Source: Paracidovorax sp031843945 (GTDB taxonomy: Bacteria > Pseudomonadota > Gammaproteobacteria > Burkholderiales > Burkholderiaceae_C). Taken from it: a DNA stretch of 64,000 nucleotides. Shown here in pieces: positions 1 through 8,296 of this stretch. The stretch is from positions 1 to 64,000 of the forward strand of contig NZ_JAVTJJ010000013.1 in assembly GCF_031843945.1 (NCBI RefSeq). Direction: 5' to 3'. The translations under genes and the position numbers were made by a program. Every line of letters begins with the position of its first letter. Position 1 is the stretch's first letter. Below the pieces are notes generated by a model. It did not search any database, was not told the DNA's origin, and saw nothing but the letters and a program-made list of their open reading frames with translations.

Positions 1-107
1 CGCGCAGTGAGTTCCGCGGCGCACCCCGCGCCCTGCCCGACACAGGTTGCCCCGCTCGCCGCAGGCGAAAGGGGTCGCAGACAGTCGGGTCGCCTTTTCT
101 TTGCCTA

Positions 108-133
108 CTTTCTTTTGGCGAAGCAAAAGAAAG
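108..133. repeat. Perfect 10-bp inverted repeat downstream of urtD
   Basis: CTTTCTTTTG at 108-117 and CAAAAGAAAG at 124-133 form a perfect stem around a 6-nt loop. It lies about 75 bases past the urtD stop, so it may end the urt transcript. I recall very similar hairpins scattered through Burkholderiales genomes. The rest of 1-207 holds no supported gene. Confidence 0.55.
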
Positions 134-207
134 GAGGTGCGCCGCCGGGAGCACATCCCGGCCCCGGGAAACAAACCCACCACAAGAATCGATACAGCAC
201 CGATCCA

Positions 208-1083
208 TCACCGCCCCAGATAAACCTCAATCACCCGCTCATCCGCCTGCACCTGATCCAACGTCCCCTCCGCCAACACAGCCCCATCACACAGCACGGT
301 GACCTTCTCTGAAATCGTCCGAATGAACGACATGTCGTGCTCCACCACCATCAAAGAGTGCTTGCCCTTCAGCGTCAAAAACAACTCGGCGGTACGAGCA
401 GTCTCGTCATCCGTCATCCCAGCCACAGGCTCGTCGAGCAACAGCAACTTAGGGTCCTGCATCAGCAGCATCCCAATCTCCAGCCACTGCTTTTGCCCAT
501 GGCTCAGGTTACCGGCAAGGCGCGACACACTGCCCGCCAGGTGAATGGTGTGCAGCACCTCCGCCAGACGGTCCGACTGCACCGAGTCCAACCGGAAAAA
601 CATCGACGACGTCACGCCCTTGTGGGTTTTCAGCGCCAGCTCCAGGTTCTCGAACACGGTCAGCTGTTCGAACACGGTGGGCTTCTGGAACTTCCGGCCG
701 ATGCCCAAGCTGGCGATCTGCGGCTCGTTGTGGCGCAGCAAATCGATGGTGCTGCCGAAGAAGACCGTTCCCTGCTGGGGCCGGGTCTTGCCGGTGATGA
801 TGTCCATCATCGTGGTCTTGCCCGCGCCATTCGGGCCGATGATGCAGCGCAGCTCGCCAGGCGCGATGTCCAGGTTCAGCCCGTTGATGGCCTTGAAGCC
901 GTCGAAGCTGACGTGCACGTCTTCCAAATACAGGATGCGGCCGTGCGTCACGTCCACCTCGCCGGGTGTGGCCACGCGCGAGAAGCCGGCTGCGCGGCCG
1001 CCCGATTCGGTCTTGCCCAAGGCGCTGGGCTCTGGCGCACGGCTGGCGCGGCGAACGCCTTCTTCCATCAGATCGGGGGTCAT
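208..1083 (-). CDS. urtD: Urea ABC transporter ATP-binding protein UrtD
   Basis: First of the two ATPases that drive the high-affinity urea importer UrtABCDE, working on the cytoplasmic face with UrtB and UrtC. The 291-residue protein has a Walker A (GPNGAGKTT, about residues 83-91), the signature LSHGQKQ, and a Walker B ending in LLLLDEP followed by a switch His in VVEHD. It has a 45-residue N-terminal extension before the conserved start of the domain, so translation could begin later. The ATG overlaps the urtC stop by 4 bases (ATGA at 1080-1083), which indicates translational coupling. The second ATPase, UrtE, normally follows directly but is absent here: only a hairpin and unassigned sequence follow. 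Confidence 0.94.
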   Translation of the reverse strand: MTPDLMEEGVRRASRAPEPSALGKTESGGRAAGFSRVATPGEVDVTHGRILYLEDVHVSFDGFKAINGLNLDIAPGELRCIIGPNGAGKTTMMDIITGKTRPQQGTVFFGSTIDLLRHNEPQIASLGIGRKFQKPTVFEQLTVFENLELALKTHKGVTSSMFFRLDSVQSDRLAEVLHTIHLAGSVSRLAGNLSHGQKQWLEIGMLLMQDPKLLLLDEPVAGMTDDETARTAELFLTLKGKHSLMVVEHDMSFIRTISEKVTVLCDGAVLAEGTLDQVQADERVIEVYLGR

Positions 1084-2237
1084 GGCGCAGTGCCCTCTTC
1101 TTTCTTGACACTGTCGGCCATGGCCTCGGGGCCCTTGCGCGTGCGGCCGCGCAACAGGCCCACCACGCCGTTCGGCAAAAACAGCGTCACGGCGATGAAC
1201 AGTGCGCCGAGGAAGTACAGCCAGAACTCAGGAGCCACCACGGTCAGCCAGCTCTTGGCGCCGTTGACGATGAACGCACCGACGATGGGCCCGATCAGCG
1301 TGGCGCGGCCGCCCACCGCCGCCCAGATGGCGATCTCGATGGAGTTGGCGGCGCTCATCTCGCCGGGGTTGATGATGCCGACCTGCGGCACGTACAAAGC
1401 GCCGGCCACGCCGCACATCATGGCGCTGATGGTCCAGATGGTGAGCTTGTAGGGCAGCGGCGAATAGCCCGAGAACATCACGCGCGTCTCCGCGTCGCGC
1501 ACGGCCTGCAGCACGCGGCCGAACTTGGATGCCACCAGCCAGCGGCCCATCAAAAAGAAGCCTAGCAGCGCCAGCCCGGTCAGCACGAACAGCAGCATGC
1601 GCATGTTCTGCGTGGCGATGGGCTGGCCGAAGATGCGCTTGAAGTCGGTGAAGCCGTTGTTGCCGCCAAAGCCCGTTTCGTTGCGGAAAAAGAGCAGCAT
1701 GGCCGCGTACGTCATGGCCTGCGTGATGATCGAAAAGTACACGCCCTTGATGCGCGAGCGGAAGGCGAAGTAGCCGAACACGAAGGCGATGGCGCCAGGC
1801 ACCGCGACGATGAGGATCAGCGTGGCGATGAAGCTGTCGGACAGCGCCCAGTGCCAGGGCAGCTCTTTCCAGTCGAGGAACACCATGAAGTCGGGCAGCT
1901 CGCTTTGGTAGTTGCCATCGCGGCCGATCTGGCGCATGAGGTACATGCCCATCACGTAGCCGCCCAAAGCGAAAAAGAGGCCGTGCCCCAGGCTCAGGAT
2001 GCCGGTGTAGCCCCAGATCAAGTCCATGGCCAGCGCGCAGATGGCATAGCACATGATCTTGCCCAGCAGGGCCACGGCATAGTCGGACAGGTGCAGCGGG
2101 CTGCCGGCCGGCACGGCCAGATTCAGCACCGGCGCCACGGCGCACACCACCAGCAGAGCGACCAGAAAGGCCGACCAGCCGGCGCGTGAGAGCAGCGGCG
2201 CGCGCTGCGGTAAAACGAGGGAGGGGTTCGCTGGCAT
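1080..2237 (-). CDS. urtC: Urea ABC transporter permease UrtC
   Basis: Second membrane subunit of the urea importer, of the LivM/branched-chain amino acid permease family. The protein is about 385 residues with some nine hydrophobic segments; GYTGILSLGHG and the later VGGRATLIGPIVGA are family-typical. I chose the ATG at 2237 because GGAAG sits 9 bases before it; a GTG at 2255 would add six residues and overlap urtB. The gene is 4 bases downstream of the urtB stop and overlaps urtD by 4, so urtBCD is one transcription unit. Confidence 0.94.
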   Translation of the reverse strand: MPANPSLVLPQRAPLLSRAGWSAFLVALLVVCAVAPVLNLAVPAGSPLHLSDYAVALLGKIMCYAICALAMDLIWGYTGILSLGHGLFFALGGYVMGMYLMRQIGRDGNYQSELPDFMVFLDWKELPWHWALSDSFIATLILIVAVPGAIAFVFGYFAFRSRIKGVYFSIITQAMTYAAMLLFFRNETGFGGNNGFTDFKRIFGQPIATQNMRMLLFVLTGLALLGFFLMGRWLVASKFGRVLQAVRDAETRVMFSGYSPLPYKLTIWTISAMMCGVAGALYVPQVGIINPGEMSAANSIEIAIWAAVGGRATLIGPIVGAFIVNGAKSWLTVVAPEFWLYFLGALFIAVTLFLPNGVVGLLRGRTRKGPEAMADSVKKEEGTAP

Positions 2238-2241
2238 GGCG

Positions 2242-3825
2242 TCAGGCTTCCGCACTGCGGCCTTTCATGGCAAAGATGCCTTGCGGCCGTTTCTGGATGA
2301 AGATGATGATGATCACCAGCACGGCGATCTTGGCCAGCACGGCGCCCGTCCAGCCTTCGAGGAATTTGTTCAGCACGCCCAGGCCCAGCGCCGCATACAC
2401 GGTACCGGCCAGCTGGCCCACGCCGCCCAGCACCACCACCATGAACGAATCGACGATGTAGCCCTGGCCCAGGTCGGGGCCGACATTGCCGACCTGGCTC
2501 AACGCGCAGCCCGCCAGGCCCGCGATGCCGGAGCCGAGCGCGAAGGCATAGGTGTCGACACGCGCCGTGTTCACACCCATGCATGACGCAATGGGGCGGT
2601 TCTGCGTCACGCCGCGCACGAACAGGCCCAAGCGCGTCCGGCTGATGAGAAACGCCACGCCCGCCAGCACCGCAAAAGCAAAGGCGACGATGATCACGCG
2701 GTTCCACGGCAGCTGCAGGTTGTCCATCAACTGCACGCCGCCGCTCATCCATGACGGGTTTTCCACACCCACGTTCTGCGCGCCGAACACGGTGCGCACC
2801 AGCTGCTGCAGCATCAGGCTGATGCCCCAGGTGGCCAGCAGTGTCTCCAGCGGGCGGCCGTACAGAAAGCGGATCACGCCGCGCTCCAGCAACGCGCCGA
2901 TCAGTGCCGACGCCATGAACGCGACCGGCACCGCCGCCACCAGGTACCAGTCGAAGGCACCGGGCAGGTACTTCTGGAACAGGCCCTGCATGACGTAGGT
3001 GGCGTAGGCGCCGATCATCATCAACTCGCCGTGCGCCATGTTGATCACGCCCATCAGCCCGTAGGTGATGGCCAGCCCCAGGGCGACCAGCAGCAGGATG
3101 GAGCCGAGGCTGATGCCCGAGAACAGCGCGGCGAGCTTTTCGCCCCACTGCAGGCGGCCTTCTACCGCCGTCAGCGCGGACTGGATGGCGGCCTTGACCT
3201 TGGGGTCGGCCTCGGTGCGCAGTTGCTCCAGCAGCACGGTGCGCGTGCCAGGGTTGCCGCTGCTGGCCAGGTACTGCGCGGCCTCCAGGCGACGGCCCGC
3301 GTGGCTGCTGGCCAGTAGGATGCGCGCGCGAATGGCTTCAAGGCGTGCCTGCAGGGATGCGTCTTTTTCCTGGGCCAGCGCCTTTTCGACGAGCGGCAGG
3401 CGCGCCTCGTCGGTTTCTTCCTTCAGCGCCTCGATGGCAGCGCGCCGCTGTGCCGCGTCGGGCGACATCAGCTGCAGCGACGCCAGCGCGGCATCGAATT
3501 CTCCCCGCATGCGGTTGTTGTTGACGATGTCTTCGGCATCGTCTGGCACCGGCACCTCGGCGCCGGTGACGGGGTCCAGCCCCTTGTCGTCCTTGGTGAC
3601 GATGGCCTTGTCGCCGGCGACCTTGACGGCGTCATCGGCCATGGCGCGGATGAAGGCCACGGTGGCGTCGTCGGGCGTGGCAATGGCCGCCTGCAGCGCG
3701 GCAATCCGCTCATCGGTATCGCCCGCGGCCATGGCCCGCGCGGCCTCGGCCGTGAGCGCTTGCGCCTGCGCGGCTGCGCACAGCAGCACACAGGCGATCA
3801 GGCGAGAAAAGAATGAGGCAAACAT
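2242..3825 (-). CDS. urtB: Urea ABC transporter permease UrtB
   Basis: First membrane subunit of the urea importer (LivH family). At 527 residues it is much longer than a plain LivH protein. A signal peptide (residues 1-23, ending AQA) is followed by a largely helical extracytoplasmic region to about residue 230 with HEAT-like repeats, and then by the multi-spanning permease (ITYGLMGVINMAHGELMMIGAY starts the conserved core). Such an N-terminal domain is usual for proteobacterial UrtB. It overlaps nothing upstream: a 162-bp hairpin-rich spacer separates it from urtA. Confidence 0.95.
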   Translation of the reverse strand: MFASFFSRLIACVLLCAAAQAQALTAEAARAMAAGDTDERIAALQAAIATPDDATVAFIRAMADDAVKVAGDKAIVTKDDKGLDPVTGAEVPVPDDAEDIVNNNRMRGEFDAALASLQLMSPDAAQRRAAIEALKEETDEARLPLVEKALAQEKDASLQARLEAIRARILLASSHAGRRLEAAQYLASSGNPGTRTVLLEQLRTEADPKVKAAIQSALTAVEGRLQWGEKLAALFSGISLGSILLLVALGLAITYGLMGVINMAHGELMMIGAYATYVMQGLFQKYLPGAFDWYLVAAVPVAFMASALIGALLERGVIRFLYGRPLETLLATWGISLMLQQLVRTVFGAQNVGVENPSWMSGGVQLMDNLQLPWNRVIIVAFAFAVLAGVAFLISRTRLGLFVRGVTQNRPIASCMGVNTARVDTYAFALGSGIAGLAGCALSQVGNVGPDLGQGYIVDSFMVVVLGGVGQLAGTVYAALGLGVLNKFLEGWTGAVLAKIAVLVIIIIFIQKRPQGIFAMKGRSAEA

Positions 3826-3921
3826 GAGGGGGCCGGTAGGTCGAAGAAAACAGGCTTGTGCAGCGCGCAGGGCCCAGACCAGGGCCGCCGCGCAAGGGCC
3901 GCCCCGCCGCGCTGGCGGCGT

Positions 3922-3977
3922 CCCCCCTCCCGAATCGCGCAGCGATTCGAGAGAGGGGGTGAAGGCGCGAAGCGCCT
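3922..3977. repeat. Two hairpins in the urtA-urtB spacer
   Basis: CCCCCCTCCCGAATCGC (3922-3938) pairs with GCGATTCGAGAGAGGGGG just downstream. A second, short hairpin AGGCGC-GAA-GCGCCT lies at 3963-3977. They follow the urtA stop at once, so they probably attenuate or process the transcript and let the binding-protein gene be expressed above the permease genes, as is common in ABC operons. Confidence 0.5.
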
Positions 3978-3987
3978 CAGGGGGGTG

Positions 3988-5259
3988 TCACAGTTTCGAC
4001 TTGCCGTCCGGTTCGTCCTTCTTCTTGTCGTTGCCTTCGATGTAAGGAGACCATGGCTTGGCCTTCACCGGGCCGGGTGTCTTCCACACCACGTTGAACT
4101 GGCCATCGGCCTTGATCTCGCCGATGAACACGCTCTTGTGCAAATGGTGATTCTTCTCGTCCATCTTGCTCACGATGCCGCTGGGGGCCTTGAAGGTCTG
4201 GCCGGCCATGGCAGCGATGACCTTGTCCACGTCGGTGCTCTTGGCCTTTTCAACCGCCTGCTTCCACATGTGGATGCCGATGTAGGTGGCTTCCATCGGG
4301 TCGTTGGTCAGGGGCTTGTCCTTGTGGCCGGCGATGTTCTTGGCCTTGGCGTAATCACCCCACTGCTTGATGAAGGCGGTGTTGGTGGGGTTCTTGATGG
4401 ACATGAAGTAGTTCCAGGCAGCCAGGTGGCCAACCAGAGGTTTTGTGTCCACGCCGCGCAGCTCTTCCTCGCCCACGCTGAAGGCAACGACCGGCACGTC
4501 CTTGGCCTTCAGGCCGGCGTTGCCCAGCTCTTTGTAGAAGGGCACGTTGGAGTCGCCGTTGATGGTGGACACCACTGCCGTCTTGCCGCCCTGGCTGAAC
4601 TTCTTGATGTCCGCCACGATGGTCTGGTAGTCGGCGTGGCCGAAGGGGGTGTACTTCTCGTCGATGTCGGAATCCTTCACGCCCTTGGACTTCAGGTAGG
4701 CGCGCAGGATCTTGTTGGTGGTGCGCGGGTACACGTAGTCGGTGCCCAGCAGCACCCAGCGCTTGGCACTGCCGCCGTCCTTGCTCATCAGGTAGTCGAC
4801 CGCAGGAATGGCCTGCTGGTTGGGCGCAGCGCCGGTGTAGAACACGTTCTTGGACAGCTCTTCGCCCTCGTACTGCACGGGGTAGAACAGCAGGCCGTTC
4901 ATTTCCTCGACCACCGGCAGCACGCTCTTGCGGCTCACCGACGTCCAGCAACCGAAGATGACCGAGACCTTGTCCTGGCCCAGCAGCTGCTTGGTTTTTT
5001 CAGCGAACAGCGGCCAGTTGGAGGCCGGGTCCACCACCACGGGTTCGAGCTTCTTGCCCAGCACGCCGCCCTTTGCGTTGATCTCGTCAATGGCCATCAG
5101 CACCGTGTCTTTCAACACGGTTTCAGAAATCGCCATGGTGCCCGAGAGGCTGTGCAGCACTCCCACCTTGATGGTGTCCTGCGCATGGGCTGGCAGCACG
5201 CACAGGCCCGCCAGTGCTGCGGCGGCGGACAAGGCCTTGAGAGTGAAACGACGTTGCAT
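3988..5259 (-). CDS. urtA: Urea ABC transporter substrate-binding protein UrtA
   Basis: Periplasmic receptor that binds urea (or short amides) and delivers it to UrtBC. The 423-residue protein has a clear signal peptide (MQRRFTLKALSAAAALAG to cleavage after AHA-Q) and then the type I periplasmic fold: TIKVGVLHSLSGTMAISE and later FGCWTSVSRKSVLPV, both typical of UrtA rather than of leucine-binding proteins. The ATG at 5259 was chosen because GGAG lies 8 bases upstream; longer readings start before this signal peptide. It is the first gene of urtABCD. A perfect 16-bp palindrome at 5363-5378 lies about 105 bases upstream. Confidence 0.95.
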   Translation of the reverse strand: MQRRFTLKALSAAAALAGLCVLPAHAQDTIKVGVLHSLSGTMAISETVLKDTVLMAIDEINAKGGVLGKKLEPVVVDPASNWPLFAEKTKQLLGQDKVSVIFGCWTSVSRKSVLPVVEEMNGLLFYPVQYEGEELSKNVFYTGAAPNQQAIPAVDYLMSKDGGSAKRWVLLGTDYVYPRTTNKILRAYLKSKGVKDSDIDEKYTPFGHADYQTIVADIKKFSQGGKTAVVSTINGDSNVPFYKELGNAGLKAKDVPVVAFSVGEEELRGVDTKPLVGHLAAWNYFMSIKNPTNTAFIKQWGDYAKAKNIAGHKDKPLTNDPMEATYIGIHMWKQAVEKAKSTDVDKVIAAMAGQTFKAPSGIVSKMDEKNHHLHKSVFIGEIKADGQFNVVWKTPGPVKAKPWSPYIEGNDKKKDEPDGKSKL

Positions 5260-5362
5260 GAATACGGCTCCGTAGGGGGTGAAAGGACTCGGGTCGCCGG
5301 GCCGGTCGGGCCAGTCCTCAAGCGATGGAGTCGATTCTGGGGAGCAGGCTGCCAACCGCAAA

Positions 5363-5378
5363 TACGCCACATGGCGTA
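5363..5378. promoter_or_regulatory. Palindromic operator candidate upstream of urtA
   Basis: TACGCCA-CA-TGGCGTA is a perfect palindrome. Its core CGCCA-NN-TGGCG recurs at 45082-45093 in front of ureA. The distance from the core to the start codon is 105 nt here and 106 nt at ureA. The binding protein is unknown; the LuxR-type response regulator encoded at 40422-41471 is the obvious local candidate. Confidence 0.5.
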
Positions 5379-5406
5379 CGGAACACGCCAAGGCCGCCTG
5401 AACGCC

Positions 5407-5700
5407 CTAATGCGCAGGCATGTGCAGGGCTTCTATGGTGGCGCTCTTGCTCACCGGACTGGACAGCACCAGCGACGTGGTGACGGCGCCGTGCAAGGCC
5501 AGTGCATCTAACACGTTCTAGGTCGGCCGGCTCGGCGATGGCCCGTAGCCTTCGATCACACCGGCCGACTGCAACTTGGCAACGCGCTCGCTCATGGCTG
5601 GCTGCGACAACCCGATGCGCTTTCCGAGCGCCGCCAGGCTTTGCCGCGCGTCGATCTGTAGCGCCTGCAGGACCAGCCAGTCTTTCTTGTCGATGCGCAT
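5407..5700 (-). pseudogene. Lrp/AsnC-family regulator, internally deleted remnant
   Basis: An N-terminal AsnC helix-turn-helix can be read from the ATG at 5700 (RIDKKDWLVLQALQIDARQS, then GLSQPAMSERVAKLQSAGVIEGYG). It ends at a TAG after only 60 residues. Past this stop the same frame resumes with the family's C-terminal end (HGAVTTSLVLSSPV) and closes at 5407. The roughly 80-residue effector-binding middle is therefore missing, and the junction carries an in-frame stop. No functional regulator can be made except perhaps the free HTH piece. It abuts another broken gene on the opposite strand. Confidence 0.7.
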
Positions 5701-5739
5701 GGAGAGGAATGCCGGGCTGGCGACATAGCGGCCCACCCG

Positions 5740-5919
5740 TCATCCGCGTCCGACGCGGGCGATCTCACGCACGGAGGGCTCATCGCCGCCGTGGCCTGGA
5801 GCTTCACGCAGTTCGTGCTGCCGGGCACCGTGCCGCCCGATCTGCATCCAGCACTGAATGCCTTCACCGCACAGGCAGAACAGTTGCCGGCCTTCCGCGC
5901 CTGCCCGCAGCAGAACTGA
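5740..5919 (+). pseudogene. Glutathione S-transferase C-terminal remnant
   Basis: The frame ending at the TGA at 5917-5919 reads SDAGDLTHGGLIAAVAWSFT and then HPALNAFTAQAEQLPAF, which matches the C-terminal helical end of bacterial glutathione S-transferases. The thioredoxin-like N-terminal domain and most of the rest are missing: upstream sequence runs directly into the broken AsnC gene on the other strand. It is probably the product of the same deletion event. Confidence 0.55.
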
Positions 5920-5943
5920 ACCCTCCACGCCCGCAGCGGCCCA

Positions 5944-5983
5944 AGAAAAAGGCCGGCCCCACACAAAGAGTGCGGGCCGGCCT
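5944..5983 (-). terminator. Rho-independent terminator of the yceI operon
   Basis: AGGCCGGCCC (5950-5959) and GGGCCGGCCT (5974-5983) form a perfect 10-bp stem with a 14-nt loop. On the minus strand the stem is followed by TTTTT, and it lies about 60 bases after the stop of the first YceI gene. Confidence 0.8.
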
Positions 5984-6043
5984 GTATCGGCTTGCCTGTC
6001 AAGCGCCCGCGTTAGGCGCCTGAGCCGGCAATGGCGGGCTGAC

Positions 6044-6622
6044 TTACTGCTTCACAGCCTCGATCTGCGCCACGATGCGCACGGTCTTCGTCATGCCGAA
6101 TTTCACGCCGTAGTCAGCGTCGAACAAGGTACGGTCGATGGTGGTTTCAAAGTCGCCGCCGCACACTTCGCGCTTGAGCATCGGGCTTTGGTAGCAAGCG
6201 AACTGGTTGGCCTTGAAGGTCACTGGCTGGGTCTTGCCCTTGATGGTCAGATCGCCCGCAACCGACACCACCTTGTCGCCTTCGAACGTGAACTTGTCAC
6301 CCACAAACTTGGCGGTGGGGAATTTGGCCGCGTCGAAGATGTCGGCGCCTTGCAAGTGCTTGTCAAACGGAGCCACACCGGTGTTGACGGAGGTGATGTC
6401 GATGGTCAGCTCCACCTTGCCAGTCTTGGCCGTCTTGTCCAGCTGAATCGTGCCTTCCTTCTTGTCGAAGCGGCCACGGTTCATAGCCGCACCGAAGTGG
6501 CTGATCTCGAACGTGGCGAACGTGTGGGTAGGCTCTACGACGTAGGTGGCCGTCTGGGCCTGCACGGCGCCGGCAGCAAGGGTAGCGGCCACAGCGGCGA
6601 GGGCGAAGAGGGATTTGCGCAT
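6044..6622 (-). CDS. YceI family periplasmic protein
   Basis: Secreted lipocalin-like beta-barrel of the YceI family, which binds isoprenoid-type lipids; the precise role in this group is unknown. The 192-residue product has a signal peptide (MRKSLFALAAVAATLAAGAVQA) and the family core: YVVEPTHTFATFEISHFG near the start, then FDKHLQGADIFDAAKFPTA in the middle. The ATG at 6622 has AGGAG 8 bases upstream. It is the last gene of a three-gene operon with a second YceI gene and a cytochrome b561, a common pairing that hints at lipid quinone or redox work in the envelope. A strong terminator follows. Confidence 0.9.
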   Translation of the reverse strand: MRKSLFALAAVAATLAAGAVQAQTATYVVEPTHTFATFEISHFGAAMNRGRFDKKEGTIQLDKTAKTGKVELTIDITSVNTGVAPFDKHLQGADIFDAAKFPTAKFVGDKFTFEGDKVVSVAGDLTIKGKTQPVTFKANQFACYQSPMLKREVCGGDFETTIDRTLFDADYGVKFGMTKTVRIVAQIEAVKQ

Positions 6623-6699
6623 GTCGAGATCTCCTGGTTGAAAAGAAACGGGAAAAACAAAAGGGAATGGCAGAGAAAACAAAAACGAGGAACCGCCCC

Positions 6700-7275
6700 T
6701 CAGAGCTTGCCCACGCCGGTCAGAGCAAGCTTGAACTTCACCTGAACGTCGTCGGCCACCATGGAGGTGTCAGCCCATTCGTTCTCGCCCAGCTTGAACG
6801 CCAGGCGCTTGATGGTGAAGGCGCCCGTGGCGGTGGTCGTGGCACCGCTTTGCGTCAGCGCGACGGGCACGGTCACGTCCTGCGACGCACCCTTGATGCT
6901 CAGCTTGCCGGCCACCTCGAACTTGCCGGGGCCCACGGACTTGATGGCCGTGGACTGGAAGGTAGCCTGTGGAAACTTGGGCACGTTGAACCAGGTGGGC
7001 TTGGGCAGCTCCGCATCGGTCTCTTTCACACCCAGCGTGGCGCTGCCGGTATCGACGGTGAAGGCGATCTTGCTGGTGGCCAGCTTGGCGGGGTCGAAAG
7101 CGACCTGCGCGTCGAACTTCTTGAAGCGGCCTTCCACCGGCACGCCCATCTGCTTGCTGACGAACAAAATCTCGCTTTGCGCGGGCACCAGCGCCTGTTG
7201 CGCAAAGGCGGGGACGGCAGCCATCCATGTGGTGGATGCCAGCGCCAGGCTGGCCAGGGTCGTCGAATACTTCAT
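6700..7275 (-). CDS. YceI family periplasmic protein (second copy)
   Basis: A second, divergent YceI-type secreted protein of 191 residues with its own signal peptide (ending PAFA-Q). The barrel motifs are weaker than in the neighbour: ILFVSKQMGVPVEGRFKKFD replaces the first strand region, and FNVPKFPQATFQSTAIKSVG the central one. This suggests a different ligand. It lies between the cytochrome b561 gene and the first YceI gene, with 77-bp and 36-bp spacers, and is probably co-transcribed with both. Confidence 0.88.
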   Translation of the reverse strand: MKYSTTLASLALASTTWMAAVPAFAQQALVPAQSEILFVSKQMGVPVEGRFKKFDAQVAFDPAKLATSKIAFTVDTGSATLGVKETDAELPKPTWFNVPKFPQATFQSTAIKSVGPGKFEVAGKLSIKGASQDVTVPVALTQSGATTTATGAFTIKRLAFKLGENEWADTSMVADDVQVKFKLALTGVGKL

Positions 7276-7311
7276 AGGATCGCTCCGTCGGAATGGAAGA
7301 AAAAAAGGGGC

Positions 7312-7869
7312 TCAGCCACGGCCGGGCAGCATGCGCGAGAGCAATCCGTCGCGGTCGATGAGCTGGTGCTTGAGCGCGGCCGCCACGTGCAGCACGACCA
7401 GCGCAGCCAGCGCATAGGCGGTGATCTCGTGCCAGGGCTTGATGGCCTCTGCCAGTTCAGGGCTGACCGGCACGAAGCTGGGCAGCGGCAGCACCCCCAG
7501 AAACACAATGGGAAAACCAGCCGCCGAGCTGTAGGCCCAGCCCACCAGCGGCACGATGAAAAAGAGCGCATAGAGCGAGTGGTGCGTGGCGTGGTGAGCC
7601 ACCTCCTGCCAGCGCGGCATGGCCGACTTCATGGCAGCGGGCAGCGCCGGCGGCCGATGCGTGAGGCGCCATGCCAGCCGCACCATCGAAAGCGCCAAAA
7701 TTGCCACGCCGGCCCACTTGTGCCAGTTGTACAGCTTCAGCCGCTGGGGTGAGAACGGCAGGCCGGTCATGTAGTAACCCACCCCGAATACGGCAACGAT
7801 GGCCAAGCCCAGCGACCAATGCAAAGCGATGGCGGTAGCGGTATATCGGGCCGGGCGAGATGAGGTCAT
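7312..7869 (-). CDS. Cytochrome b561 family protein
   Basis: Four-helix, di-heme inner-membrane cytochrome that moves electrons between quinol and periplasmic partners. The protein is 185 residues with about four membrane segments and candidate heme-ligand His residues in IALHWSLG, YNWHKWAG, and VLHVAAALKHQ. Start ATG at 7869 was chosen over an upstream TTG; neither has a strong ribosome site. It heads the operon with two YceI genes, the arrangement seen in many proteobacteria. The upstream 380 bases hold its promoter region, but no element stands out. Confidence 0.88.
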   Translation of the reverse strand: MTSSRPARYTATAIALHWSLGLAIVAVFGVGYYMTGLPFSPQRLKLYNWHKWAGVAILALSMVRLAWRLTHRPPALPAAMKSAMPRWQEVAHHATHHSLYALFFIVPLVGWAYSSAAGFPIVFLGVLPLPSFVPVSPELAEAIKPWHEITAYALAALVVLHVAAALKHQLIDRDGLLSRMLPGRG

Positions 7870-8251
7870 GGCTGGGTCGGTGGTGGAAAGATCTGCGCGC
7901 AAGCTTTAGCAGCCCCGCAACGTGAGCGCAGCAGTCTAGAGCGGCGATCGGTCGCAAAGTTGCAATGAAGTTGATGCATTTATTCAATTTTTTTGAACGT
8001 GCAGCGCTTTTTCGCACTCTGGCTGCGCCTGAATGGCAAGTGATCAGGCTGACGTGCGGAATGTACGAGCCGGTCAGCATACCTGCGTCGTACGCCCTGG
8101 AAACGAGGCTTACTGGCGTTGGCTGGCCGGGGTGTTGGATGCCAGCGGCGGAAGATGCGCCTCTGGATGCGTCCCAACACACAGCGATGATGGCGCCGGG
8201 CTGCCACACGCCAGGTCAGAGTTGGGTGCGCAACGGCCATGCTCAGACCCC
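7870..8251. other. Intergenic stretch without a supported gene
   Basis: It separates the cytochrome b561 start from the end of the biotin carboxylase gene. It contains an AT-rich patch with a short palindrome (TTCAA-TTTTT-TTGAA near 7983-7997), which may belong to the cytochrome promoter. Open frames crossing it show no family resemblance or plausible ribosome sites. Confidence 0.4.
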
Positions 8252-8275
8252 TTGGCGCCCCGAAGGCGCAGCCAA
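8252..8275 (-). terminator. Hairpin downstream of the biotin carboxylase gene
   Basis: GCGCC (8255-8259) and GGCGC (8265-8269) pair around CCGAA, and flanking TTG and CAA can extend the stem with a bulge. It lies 20-45 bases past the stop codon on the minus strand. There is no U-run, so termination is only plausible. Confidence 0.3.
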
Positions 8276-8296
8276 CCCCGGCGCTTGGATCGCGCT

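Noticed and set aside
1..207. Possible start of urtE
   Set aside because: No frame reads as an ABC ATPase on the minus strand, and a perfect hairpin lies directly after urtD.
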